Assembly: GCF_049200465.1 (NCBI RefSeq)
Contig: NZ_CP120836.1
Span: 310,001-374,000, forward strand
Origin: Leptothermofonsia sp049200465
GTDB lineage: Bacteria > Cyanobacteriota > Cyanobacteriia > Leptolyngbyales > Leptolyngbyaceae
DNA: 64,000 nucleotides
Reading direction: 5' to 3'
The notes under the pieces were generated by a model. That model worked only from the letters and a program-made list of their open reading frames with translations, had not been told where the DNA came from and ran no database searches. Every line of letters begins with the position of its first letter. Position 1 is the stretch's first letter. Positions 44,386 to 55,505 of the stretch are shown piece by piece. Position numbers and translations under genes: made by a program.

Positions 44386-46260
44386 ATGAACCTTCCGTTC
44401 ATTCTTGATATTGCGATCGGTTTACTTTTCATCTACTTAATTCTGAGCTTGCTTGCATCTGAGCTTCAGGAACTATTGACCACTCTTTTGCAATGGCGAG
44501 CCAGGCATTTAAAAGATTCAATTGAAGTCCTTTTAGCAGGTGGTACGGATACCAAAGAAGAAGAGCAAGTTAAAGATCTGGTTGATCGCCTTTACAATAA
44601 TCCGCTTTTAAGGACCGTCAATCAGGAAGCCAAAGGGTTGATTGCTCGGAGCTTGAGAGCCATCACCCGCTGGTTTATACCGGGCAACCGTAAAGGTGCT
44701 TTTGGTAGAAATCAATCGACAGGACCTTCGTACATTCCCCCTGAAACATTTGCCACTTCGCTGATGGACAGTTTGGGAATTTCGATTTTGGCAGACAAGT
44801 TAACTGAAGTTCGGTTAGGCAAGTTTGTTAATCGCGTTACAGGCAAGTTTTCTAATCGTGAAGATGGCACTATAGAAATTCCTGAAGATGATTCTTTAAT
44901 AGACAATTGGGAGAAAGGTGGAGTTCGAGTTATTGCAGAGAAGGTTGGAATTCGGAATTTGAATTCTGATGAAAGGTTCAGAATTCTGGTTGAAGATTAT
45001 GACGATATCTTGAAAGATTATCAAACTGGACAGGCTGCCTTAACGACTTGCATTGAACGGATGGGTCACAGTCTTAATGGCTATATTGATGCGTGTGCAG
45101 ATGTCCCCCCGGAAGAATTTAACCTTGAACCAAAAACCAAAGAATATTTTATTCGGCGCTTGAAGCTCTTTAAACTGGGGCTCTTCGGTGAAAATAATGA
45201 GCGGGCAATTTTGTCGGGTGGGCTCCAGCCCAATGCCTACGAAGTCGCCGAAATGGTAAATCAGGCAAGTAAAACCCATCGAGAAATTGCCACTGCCTAT
45301 GAACAGCTGAAAACCAAAGCAGAGGAGATCGCGGAAAAAGTGGATGCTCAGCTTCAAGCGTTGCTAGAAGAATACAATCAGGGTTTGGATAAGCCCCTTA
45401 CGATTCGAGACCTCAACAATGAGCAACGCCGCCTTTATATCAGCCAGGCTCTCACGAAATTGATTGAATTGGGTGAACTCAGCGATCAAGATCGGAAAAC
45501 CTACGAAAACTACGAAACCTATCAGGAAATCAAGCAACTTTTGAGCAAAGTTCCTAAACCCCTCCGGGAAACCCTCGAAAGCTTGGCAGGATGGGCCCAT
45601 GCTAAAGTAGAACGCACTGACAACTACGTCAATCAATTTCGGGAAGAAATTGCAATCTGGTTCGATCGCTCCATGTCCCGCGCCTCTGGGGTTTATAAGC
45701 GAAATGCAAAGGGGGTCGCGATTATCCTGGGTATGCTGCTGGCAATCATTGCCAATGCCGATTCGTTCTACATTGCAGATCGGCTTTCGAGTGATGAGAA
45801 TCTCCGCAAAGTTGTGACAGATCGGGCAACTCAGGTACCTTTAGGCAACAACGCTGCCTTAAACGCTGAGCGCCTTGAGCAACTGAAGGATGAGGCTGAA
45901 CTTGCGCTTCGTGATCTGACGCTGCCAGTTGGGTGGGACCCTCCCAATCTGATTCGCCAATTTAGATGCGAGTTGGGTAAAGGCTCTCCACCAGAAACCG
46001 GCGATTCAGCCCTAATACAGACCAGAGCCGAGGAGCGTACCGACCTTCGTCAGGCTTGTCTGGGGCCCGAAGCAGCCACCAATGTTCCAGTGGTTGCCCA
46101 ACTCATTATTGCCAAACCCATGGAGTCTTTTCGGCGGTTGATGGGTTGGCTGGTAACGGGTATTGCGATCGCCATGGGTGCCCCGTTCTGGTTTGATCTG
46201 TTAAGCAAGGTTGTTAATGTCCGTAATACTGGAGGTAAACCTCCATCGCCATCTTCTTGA
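44386..46260 (+). CDS. large conserved membrane protein, unknown function
   Basis: 624 residues from ATG 44386 (MNLPFILDIAIGLLFIYLIL); a GTG at 44323 is in frame but the ATG directly precedes the first membrane helix. Layout: helix 1 at about 6-28, a long cytoplasmic region with coiled-coil stretches (about 290-350, AYEQLKTKAEEIAEKVDAQLQALLEEYN), a second helix (about 455-478, GVAIILGMLLAIIANADSFY), a periplasmic-side loop with two or three Cys, and a last helix (about 590-612, GWLVTGIAIAMGAPFWFDLL). The ending GAPFWFDLLSKVVNVRNTG is one I associate with a conserved bacterial membrane protein of unknown role. The gene's last 47 bases overlap the end of the opposite-strand glycosyltransferase gene. 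Confidence 0.75.
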   Translation: MNLPFILDIAIGLLFIYLILSLLASELQELLTTLLQWRARHLKDSIEVLLAGGTDTKEEEQVKDLVDRLYNNPLLRTVNQEAKGLIARSLRAITRWFIPGNRKGAFGRNQSTGPSYIPPETFATSLMDSLGISILADKLTEVRLGKFVNRVTGKFSNREDGTIEIPEDDSLIDNWEKGGVRVIAEKVGIRNLNSDERFRILVEDYDDILKDYQTGQAALTTCIERMGHSLNGYIDACADVPPEEFNLEPKTKEYFIRRLKLFKLGLFGENNERAILSGGLQPNAYEVAEMVNQASKTHREIATAYEQLKTKAEEIAEKVDAQLQALLEEYNQGLDKPLTIRDLNNEQRRLYISQALTKLIELGELSDQDRKTYENYETYQEIKQLLSKVPKPLRETLESLAGWAHAKVERTDNYVNQFREEIAIWFDRSMSRASGVYKRNAKGVAIILGMLLAIIANADSFYIADRLSSDENLRKVVTDRATQVPLGNNAALNAERLEQLKDEAELALRDLTLPVGWDPPNLIRQFRCELGKGSPPETGDSALIQTRAEERTDLRQACLGPEAATNVPVVAQLIIAKPMESFRRLMGWLVTGIAIAMGAPFWFDLLSKVVNVRNTGGKPPSPSS

Positions 46261-47953
46261 ACCCATAGCCGTTCGTTACGTAGTAGTTCTTAATCCACAC
46301 TCCAAAACGAACCACCGGAATAGCCGTGGCAACTGACACTCGCTCAAACTGAGATAACAACTCGGACTGTACGGGATGCCAGCTATCCGAAAGGATGACA
46401 GCGTTTTTGCCTTTAAAGGAAAAGGATGCATCATCCGTGTACCAGAAGTCGAACTGATCAACCCGGTCTGAAACAGCCAGCACGTTTTTGTCATTTAGTT
46501 GGTAGGCCAGAGCGGAGGCGGTTCGGTAATCCGTGGCAACCAGAAAAGGATTGTCTCCCAGACTTGCCACCTCTGCTTTGACAGCTTCCGCTACCTGATT
46601 CCAGCCAAACAGCATGCGCGAGTCCGGGTCTTCAGTCTTACTAACCAGGGCAGATAGTGGCAAGAAACTATAGTGGATAACGAGCAACCCTGCAAATAAC
46701 AATCCAAAAAACTGCCCGCCCCAAAATAGACGCTTATGTGCAAGATGCGACCTGGAATCGGCAACCGATGGAGCATTGTTTGTACCTTGCACCCTGGTAG
46801 CTTGTTCCTTCCACTGCTGACCCTTCAAGAAAAAACTTGAAGCCAGGGGAAAGAGCAGCAGATAGGCCGTGATATTCCAGTAATAAAGGGCTGCAGATAC
46901 CAGCGAAATGGCAGTCAGGGTAATGGTGGAAACGATAAATACCCAAAAGGCAATCACGGGATAAACCGATTTCGATACCACAGGTGAAGCTATCTGCTTA
47001 CAATGAATTTCATTCCCACTCCCCGTTTCCCATTCCCCATTCCTGTGGCTGCTTGACTTGAAAAACATTCTGAACCCGTGAACAAACCCCAGCCAGTTTA
47101 CAGGAGAGACAGTCAAGAACGAAAACAGCACAAAGTTTAGAAATGGACCGATCTTGAAACTGAAATCTCCAGTATTCACGCTGCGGTTGGCGTAGTAGCG
47201 GAAAGATTGAAAGTCATTGGAGATGTTCCAGAGCGAAATAGGAATCAAAGCTATCGCCGCGATCGCCCCTGCTATCCAAACTCGGCGATCGTACCACAGT
47301 GGACGTAATCGCCGATCTGCTACCATCGCAGCCACAAAACCCAGTCCCACAAAAATGGCACTGTACTTGCACAGTCCAGCCAGAGCGATCGCCCCTGCCG
47401 CAGCGTATAACCGCCAACTTTCCCCCCTGCCATCTGCCAGATATCCATCTAAAAACCGGATGAACAGATAGGCCGAGATCAACGAAAAAGTAATTAACAG
47501 GTGGTCATGCCAGGCCAGAGCCAGGAATAGAAAGTACAGCGGCGAAGCCAGCACCAGCAGCACTAAAACCCAGAAATGGTAGTGAGCATTCTGCCCATAC
47601 AAATAGCGAGTAATGCGGTAATACGTGTAAAAAAAGACGGCATTACTGACCAGGTTAGGCAATCGCAGAACAAAATTTGACCGTCCAAACCCGGCTGTAA
47701 ACAGCCCCTGAATCCAGGCCTGCAAGGGTGGGTGGTCATAGTAAGACCATCCTGGATGTTGTCCCCACAGCCAGTAATAAGCCTCATCTGGATTGGGAAA
47801 GGTATTGAACCAGAACACCAGCCGCAGAACAATGAAGGCAAGCAGAAGTAATAGAAGCACTCTGAAAGTGGAAGAAGCCGGGAGCCAGGAGTCAGGAGTC
47901 AGAATAAATCTGGCTCCTGGCTTCTGGCTTCTCAAATCCTTGATTTGTCGCAT
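46214..47953 (-). CDS. GT39-type glycosyltransferase (PMT/ArnT-like membrane protein)
   Basis: 579 residues as listed, about ten to twelve membrane helices. Features of lipid-linked sugar transferases with a catalytic first loop are visible: FNTFPNPDEAYYWLWGQHPGWSYYDHPPL (acidic DE in loop one, about 50-78), LFTAGFGRSNFVLRLPNL, and AGLCKYSAIFVGLGF. It would move a sugar from polyprenyl phosphate to a lipid or protein on the outer face. The first 31 codons run through GACTCCTG-type spacer repeat (RSQKPGARFILTPDSWLPAS); a GTG at 47860 (residue 32) would start right at the first helix and is the more likely start. The 3' end overlaps the opposite gene by 47 bases. Confidence 0.85.
   Translation of the reverse strand: MRQIKDLRSQKPGARFILTPDSWLPASSTFRVLLLLLLAFIVLRLVFWFNTFPNPDEAYYWLWGQHPGWSYYDHPPLQAWIQGLFTAGFGRSNFVLRLPNLVSNAVFFYTYYRITRYLYGQNAHYHFWVLVLLVLASPLYFLFLALAWHDHLLITFSLISAYLFIRFLDGYLADGRGESWRLYAAAGAIALAGLCKYSAIFVGLGFVAAMVADRRLRPLWYDRRVWIAGAIAAIALIPISLWNISNDFQSFRYYANRSVNTGDFSFKIGPFLNFVLFSFLTVSPVNWLGFVHGFRMFFKSSSHRNGEWETGSGNEIHCKQIASPVVSKSVYPVIAFWVFIVSTITLTAISLVSAALYYWNITAYLLLFPLASSFFLKGQQWKEQATRVQGTNNAPSVADSRSHLAHKRLFWGGQFFGLLFAGLLVIHYSFLPLSALVSKTEDPDSRMLFGWNQVAEAVKAEVASLGDNPFLVATDYRTASALAYQLNDKNVLAVSDRVDQFDFWYTDDASFSFKGKNAVILSDSWHPVQSELLSQFERVSVATAIPVVRFGVWIKNYYVTNGYGFKKMAMEVYLQYYGH
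47880..47935. repeat. GACTCCTG-type short repeat
   Basis: GAGCCAGGAGTCAGGAGTCAG and GGCTCCTGGCTTCTGGCTTC, at the 5' end of the GT39 gene. The same motif occurs at 641-717 and inside the gene at 10470-10503. Confidence 0.8.
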
Positions 47954-47959
47954 TTAACA

Positions 47960-48074
47960 ATCAAATTGCTATTAACCGTGAAAAGGGGGTGTGGGGGCTG
48001 TGCCCCCAAGCAGGGGGTTTCACCCCCTCCACCCCCAAAATCATCCTTAATATTTAATTGTGTCCAGCTACTTA
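47960..48074 (+). repeat. intergenic repeat family B, copy 5
   Basis: Begins with TGCTATTAACCGTGAAAAGGG and ends TAATTGTGTCCAGCTACTTA. The GC-rich centre GGGGGCTGTGCCCCC is the same as in copy 1. It marks the left edge of the accessory island. Confidence 0.75.
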
Positions 48075-48164
48075 TCGTTCCGCTTCACCTGCCGCAGACA
48101 ACCCTCGATTCCAATAGACAACCTCTCAACGGTCGGGTGAAAGCGGGTTGTTATGCCGCCGCCG

Positions 48165-48588
48165 CTACCTAGCCTCAACTGTCTTCAGAAACTCATCTGC
48201 TGTAATCACCAACACATCACGGAATGGATGCAATACGAGCAAGTCCCTATCGCCACTGATAATGTACTGCGCTTCTCCATTCAATGCCAACTCCAACACC
48301 TTGTCATCTTTTGGATCACGGTACTCTTGCACATTCTCAGTTATTTCAACCAAAACTGCCCGCTCTATCAAAAGCTTCTAAAAATTCCTCTCGCTCTTCA
48401 GTGGTTAAATACCGATTAAATCTTTCGCGCCCAAGAACCTCATTTAACTCTTCCAAAAGGTCAAGTGACAGTAATACTTCTCCATTTGCCAAAGCATATC
48501 GAAGTGCTTGAGCAGGTTTGCTGTTTTCAAACAGAAGCGCACTAATAAGAGCATTTGTATCAAAAACATAGCGCACTTCATTCTTCAT
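48165..48588 (-). pseudogene. PIN domain toxin (VapC-like), frameshifted
   Basis: Two pieces of one PIN protein in adjacent frames. The first (48346-48588) gives VRYVFDTNALISALLFE (first catalytic Asp) and EELNEVLGRERF (Glu); the second (48165 to about 48371) gives LVEITENVQEYRDPKDDKVLELAL and YIISGDRDLL (further Asp residues). They join at FDRA/VLVEIT if one base is removed from the CCC at 48359-48361 (GGG on the coding strand), making a normal 140-residue toxin with all acidic residues. PIN toxins are metal-dependent RNases. The start overlaps the antitoxin gene by 11 bases. Either broken or a sequence error. Confidence 0.82.
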
Positions 48589-48805
48589 CCAAAATTGAGT
48601 TCAAAATTTCTGGGGTTAACCCTCGCGCTTGAGCATTCCGACTAATATCACTCATCACTTCCTCTAGAGGTCTTTTGTGTCGAGTTGCATCCCCAAGCTT
48701 TAGGCTGAGTAATGCTTCTAATTTGCGACGCTGCTCTTCAGATGCTGCCTCAAAAATACGGGCAACCTCAGCATTCACACGGATTGTGATCGTTTTAGTT
48801 TCCAT
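48578..48805 (-). CDS. antitoxin of a PIN toxin pair
   Basis: 75 residues: METKTITIRVNAEVARIFEAASEEQ, KLEALLSLKLGD, then a C-terminal acidic part with NAQARGLTPEILNSILDEE. The N-terminal strand-helix-helix pattern suits a ribbon-helix-helix-like antitoxin, and the ending RGLTPEIL-x-x-LL is the one I expect in small proteins encoded directly before PIN toxins. It would bind DNA upstream of itself and neutralise the toxin through its C-terminus. Overlaps the toxin start by 11 bases, which implies coupled translation. Confidence 0.8.
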   Translation of the reverse strand: METKTITIRVNAEVARIFEAASEEQRRKLEALLSLKLGDATRHKRPLEEVMSDISRNAQARGLTPEILNSILDEE

Positions 48806-48837
48806 AGCAATTATTTAGTCTATAAATGATTTTACTG

Positions 48838-50595
48838 TTACAGATCCTGCCACTGATTTATAGCGAACTGAATCAAGCGTTCTCTTCTATTGTTAATTGC
48901 ATCCTCATCCCATACATTACGCTCAACATCATTGTTGAAAACAATCTCTTTCAAGTGCATAAGATTAGCCTTCTTATAAATCTCCTTTTTGGCTTCAAAA
49001 CCCTTATTACTTGCCTCTGAATTGAGGCTTGGCGAAAGTAAACATAAATTCCCGATGGAGTGCAAAAGCTCTTTATACTTAGTTTCAGCAATATGGTTCC
49101 AACTAGAATCACTTTTATCTTGAGGTTTATCTTGAGGCAAAATATGTTCTATTGTCTCATTCGGATTCGATTCCCATATCACATTCCAGAGAGTTTGATT
49201 AAGTTGAGTACCATTCATCTTTGATAAATACTCTTCATACCTAAAGAAGAAGTATCGCAATTCTTTTTGCCAGTCACTATAAAAATCATGCTTATTCAAT
49301 TCTTCAACCGCTGTTTCGATGGGAAAATCACTACCTATCCCTGAAATAAAATTCAGTAGATCATCAACATTTGCATTTTTATCCTTGTGGATCTTCCTTG
49401 CCGCACGCACATATTCACCAACTTTAGTACGTGCATCTTTTCTAAAAAGACCAAATATCTTGAAAGAAGTCCGTTCCCACTGCTCAAGTAGCTTATCTCG
49501 CTCTTCTTCTGTCAAGTCTTTCCGAAGCATAATTGCCACTGCCAGCAATCTTGCTTGAGTAATATCAGTGACGGCATTTCTTCTTTTATCAGCATATAGT
49601 CTGGATAAACAAGATGTGATTTCCTGAAGCCAAACCGTATTCTCAATGATTTTATTGATGATCAAATCATTGCCAGATAGCTTTATACAATCATTTTTGA
49701 AGAATTCAAGCGTATCTTCTGCACTGAGAAGTCTTCCCGCTCCGCTTTCCTCCTTTAAAGTCGCGGCAAATCGTATTATTTCATGCCCTGGGATATTCTG
49801 AAGTCCAATTTCTCTGTATATATCAGACCAGTAGCCATGAAGCTCATTTAAGTGTTCACTGAAAAGATCATTACTCTCTGGGCTACTTGCATATTCGTAC
49901 AATAGTCCCATTAACAAGCTTTTACATTTATCAAGCCAGTCAACATCAAGTCCTCGACTATTTAAGACTTCAAAAATGGTATATACCGCACCTTTATCTT
50001 CTAACGATTGAAAGATAAAGTAGAGACGGTTTTTTACAAGAGCGAGAAGTTTGACTGCATTAGAATGATCGTCTACAAATTTATCACAATCTTTAATTGC
50101 TTGTGATATGTTTTTGTCGGCAGTAGTTTTTATAGAACGTGGGTCTGGCTTTTCCCATGCTCTAGATAATTTCTAAGGATAAGTCGATTATCATGATTAT
50201 TCTGTAGAATGATAAGCCTTCCGTCATCTTTGACTAGCAACTTATCTAACTCTTTTGCTTCATCAAGCTGTTGGTCAGATTTAAGCTTAAGACTTATAGA
50301 CTTTAAAAGAATAACTAGCGTTGTTAATCGTTGTTGCCCATCAACAACATCATAAATATAGAAGGTTTTAGAACCAACTTGCTCCTTATCCTTAGTTTTC
50401 AGGCAAACGATGGTTGCCATAAAATGAATTCTTTCATCGTATTTCTCCCTAGCCAATTCCAGCTTTTTAATATCTTCAAATAATTCATGCCTCTGCCTTG
50501 GCTGCCAACTGTAGTGGCGCTGGTATTCGGGAATCCTGAAAATTTTGTCGCTTAAGATTACGATTAAATAAAGGCTTGAATTCAGGCTGAATCAT
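48838..50595 (-). pseudogene. DUF262/DUF1524 (GmrSD-like) restriction-type protein with two frameshifts
   Basis: About 585 residues if repaired. From ATG 50593-50595: MIQPEFKPLFNRNLKRQ in the first frame; then FRIPEYQRHYSWQ, the DUF262 start block, in a second frame; VVDGQQRLTTLVIL (the DGQQR nucleotide-binding motif); then from about 50165 the third stretch, with YTIFEVLNSRGLDVDWLDK and the C-terminal DUF1524 HNH motif IEHILPQ and SIGNLCLLSP...N. The first shift is explained by one extra A in AAAA (complement TTTT at 50543-50546), the second by one missing base near 50165; together they cancel and the total length is a multiple of three. Such proteins cut modified foreign DNA. The region is AT-rich with no HIP1 site, unlike its neighbours. 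Confidence 0.85.
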
Positions 50596-50657
50596 ACTAC
50601 ATACAAGCTAGTCAGTAACGTCTATCATATCGCCGCTGACCTCAAAGCAGTACTTCT

Positions 50658-52124
50658 TCAACTCCCTGCATCAACTTGGCTTTGAAGCCCGACAGATGAT
50701 CTTTCGGTTGCGCCCTGACAGATTAGTTGAGGCGGCATAACAAAGAGATAAACACCATCCTGGTGATAGCGAAGCTTGAAATTGGGCGCTTTTTGAAGCT
50801 GATTTACGAGCTCCAAAGCAAATTCTGGAGTACTCATCCAGCCAGGATGGCGGGTGTTGAGCAGTATATAGTCAAACTTTGCCAGGTCAGGAGAGGGGGC
50901 ACTGGCGATCGTAAACCGGATGTGGGGGCGATGGGTGAGGTGGGGCACAATGTTATGAGTGGTAAGGACGCTGCCTTTACTCTGCACCTGGGCTACTGCT
51001 GCTCGTGTAGCACTCCAGGTATCGAGCGAATTGAGGTAAAGCGAACCAAAGTAGCCATACTTTGCCAGAACCAGAAATGCAATCAGCGACCAGAGAAGGA
51101 TCTTCCAGCGGTTTCTGAACCAGGTCTTTTGAGCCGTAAGGGCTGCTATCACTGCCACTAACAAAAACGGTAGGACAGGTAATGAATATTGATGCACCAG
51201 ATCCCTCTGGCTGGGTGCGTCAGAGAGGATATTCATAACCAGTAAGGGAAGTGCGGCAGTGAGAGGGGCCAAACAGTGAATAGACAATCCCCAAATCAAT
51301 GGGGCGATGAGAAGCAGCCCGTATTCTAACGTCGCCAGAGAAAACACTTTGCCCAGCACCAAATCGGGCTTAAAAAACAGGTTTTTGGCAATTTCCAGAA
51401 CTGAGTCACCCAGATAGGCATAGCGCAGGGTGGCTTCAACGCCCGCGGGTCGAAAGGCTGGAATGACCACCTGGGTAGCAATGAGAAACCAGGCAACTCC
51501 AGTAATGAGGGCGATCGCTCCGCACACCCGCTTTTTCTCAAACACCAGCAACCAGAACCCCATCGCCGCAACAGTCAATGACAGCGCATCCCGACAACCC
51601 AGAATGATGATCGTGCAAATGGCAAATCCCCAAACTTTGTCCTGCCGCGCGGTCCAAACAGCGGTCAGAATTAAGGGCAGGGCCATCACCTCTGGATGAA
51701 AATCAAACAGATTGAGGTTGAAAATTAACGGATAGAGCAGGTAAACCGCCGCCAGCGTTATTGCCAGAGATCCTTGCAGACCAGCCTGGCGAGCGAGGTG
51801 ATAGGTGGGCAAAGCACCCAGGGCTAGGGAGATCGCCTGCACCGCAAATAGCCAGTAAACGCTGGGATAAATCTTGTAAAACAACGCCAGCGGGTACACC
51901 ATCCAATCAGCATGTCCCCCCAGAAAGTGAAAGCCCCAGAAAGACACAACCGGAGCCTGCCCCTGGCTGATGAGGTAAATCGCCTGATCAAAATAGCCCA
52001 GGTCAAACGCCCCCGATTGAAACAGAATGTGTCGCGCACTACTGGCGATCAACAGGAGCAACGCCCAACCAGTTATCATCCAGCCAAGCAGGCCAGATTC
52101 CGGGAAAGAAGGATAGCGGGTCAT
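50658..52124 (-). CDS. DUF2079 polytopic membrane protein
   Basis: 488 residues, ten or more membrane helices. The family signature is at the start: LFQSGAFDLGYFDQAIYLISQGQ (about 34-56) and FWGFHFLGGHADWMVYPLALFY. DUF2079 proteins resemble GT-C glycosyltransferases with an acidic first loop; the substrate is not known. The gene lies 14 bases after the acs stop on the same strand and may be read from it. Confidence 0.9.
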   Translation of the reverse strand: MTRYPSFPESGLLGWMITGWALLLLIASSARHILFQSGAFDLGYFDQAIYLISQGQAPVVSFWGFHFLGGHADWMVYPLALFYKIYPSVYWLFAVQAISLALGALPTYHLARQAGLQGSLAITLAAVYLLYPLIFNLNLFDFHPEVMALPLILTAVWTARQDKVWGFAICTIIILGCRDALSLTVAAMGFWLLVFEKKRVCGAIALITGVAWFLIATQVVIPAFRPAGVEATLRYAYLGDSVLEIAKNLFFKPDLVLGKVFSLATLEYGLLLIAPLIWGLSIHCLAPLTAALPLLVMNILSDAPSQRDLVHQYSLPVLPFLLVAVIAALTAQKTWFRNRWKILLWSLIAFLVLAKYGYFGSLYLNSLDTWSATRAAVAQVQSKGSVLTTHNIVPHLTHRPHIRFTIASAPSPDLAKFDYILLNTRHPGWMSTPEFALELVNQLQKAPNFKLRYHQDGVYLFVMPPQLICQGATERSSVGLQSQVDAGS

Positions 52125-52138
52125 TTCGCCTTTCCGGC

Positions 52139-54112
<1,974 letters not shown>

Positions 54113-54328
54113 GGAGATTCTTCGCTCCGCTCTGTTCTGCAAGGAAAAAAATGGGAATCTCTGCATTCGCCCTTTCCAAACAATACTGGTTCCTGAGTCC
54201 GTTCGCAAAACAGTTCACGCTTTCCTTAATTCTTTACCAGGTCAGTGTGCAAGAGTGGTTGCAACAAAACAGTGTCTGGCAGTCAGAAACCGCGTTCAGT
54301 CCTTTTCCATTCCAGGTAGGATCGTTAT

Positions 54329-55336
54329 ATGCGAGCCATGATTCTAACAACCCCTGGCCAACCATTGCAGGAAGCTGATTTACCAGTTCCCAATCCAGGT
54401 GTTGGGCAGGTATTAATTCGAGTGCATACCTGTGGAGTATGCCGTACTGATTTGCATATAGTAGATGGAGAGCTGCCCCAGCCAAAGTTGCCGCTGGTTC
54501 CTGGCCACCAAATTGTGGGAACGGTTGTGCAGGTCGGCGAAGGGGTTGAACGGTTTGGGATGGGCGATCGCGTTGGAATTCCCTGGCTGGGGTACACCTG
54601 CAATCACTGCCGATATTGCCTGACCCAGCGCGAAAACCTGTGTGATTCTGCGCAGTTTACTGGCTACCAAATCGATGGCGGCTATGCGGAATATACCGTT
54701 GCCGATGAGCGCTTCTGTTTCCCAATTCCACAGGGCTACCCCGATCTGCAAGCGGCTCCCCTGCTCTGTGCCGGGTTAATTGGCTATCGCTCCCTCATGA
54801 TGACAGGCGACGCTGAACGGATAGGACTCTATGGCTTTGGAGCCACAGCCCATATTGTCATTCAAACCGCCCGTCATCAGGGGCGGCAGGTGTTTGGCTT
54901 TACCCGCCCTGGAGACAGCGCCGGACAGCAATTTGCACGGGATCTGGGAGCTATCTGGGCAGGGGGTTCGGATGAATCTCCACCGGAACAACTGGATGCA
55001 GCAATTATTTTTGCTCCAGTAGGGGCTCTGGTTCCGGCGGCGTTAAGAGCGATCGCCAAAGGAGGTACCGTCGTCTGTGCTGGAATCCACATGAGTGCCA
55101 TTCCCTCCTTCCCCTACGAAATTCTATGGGGCGAACGGGTACTGCGTTCGGTTGCCAATCTAACCCGCCGTGACGGAGAGGAGTTTTTGACCCTGGCTCC
55201 CCAAATTCCCATTCACACTCAGGTAGAACCTTTTCCCTTAAGTGCGGCGAACGGGGCTCTGGCCGCTCTCCGCAGTGGTAAGATTCAGGGGGCAGCCGTG
55301 CTGGTGATCAGTGAAAACAATTCCAGCCAGGGGTAG
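54329..55336 (+). CDS. zinc-dependent alcohol dehydrogenase (MDR family)
   Basis: 335 residues. Catalytic-zinc ligands Cys35 (HTCGVCRTD) and His60 (VPGHQIVG), structural-zinc Cys91, Cys94, Cys97 and Cys105 (TCNHCRYC...NLC), and the NAD(P) loop GLYGFGATAH. It belongs to the AdhA/cinnamyl-type zinc alcohol dehydrogenases that in cyanobacteria reduce aldehydes with NADPH. The start ATG follows a weak AGG (CCAGGTAGGATCGTT). It is divergent from acs with about 215 bases between. Confidence 0.93.
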   Translation: MRAMILTTPGQPLQEADLPVPNPGVGQVLIRVHTCGVCRTDLHIVDGELPQPKLPLVPGHQIVGTVVQVGEGVERFGMGDRVGIPWLGYTCNHCRYCLTQRENLCDSAQFTGYQIDGGYAEYTVADERFCFPIPQGYPDLQAAPLLCAGLIGYRSLMMTGDAERIGLYGFGATAHIVIQTARHQGRQVFGFTRPGDSAGQQFARDLGAIWAGGSDESPPEQLDAAIIFAPVGALVPAALRAIAKGGTVVCAGIHMSAIPSFPYEILWGERVLRSVANLTRRDGEEFLTLAPQIPIHTQVEPFPLSAANGALAALRSGKIQGAAVLVISENNSSQG

Positions 55337-55505
55337 CTGGCGCTTGCAGAAAAAGCTTTATTGAGTAAAGTAAATTTGTGCAAATTCATATCGATTTGAG
55401 CATTTGTCTGGGGAGTGCCGCCTAAGGGGGTCTGCTGTCTTACCTTCAACTGACTGATAATGCGATAGACTGGCATTTCTGTAGGTATTGCGAGGTCGGG
55501 GGAAA

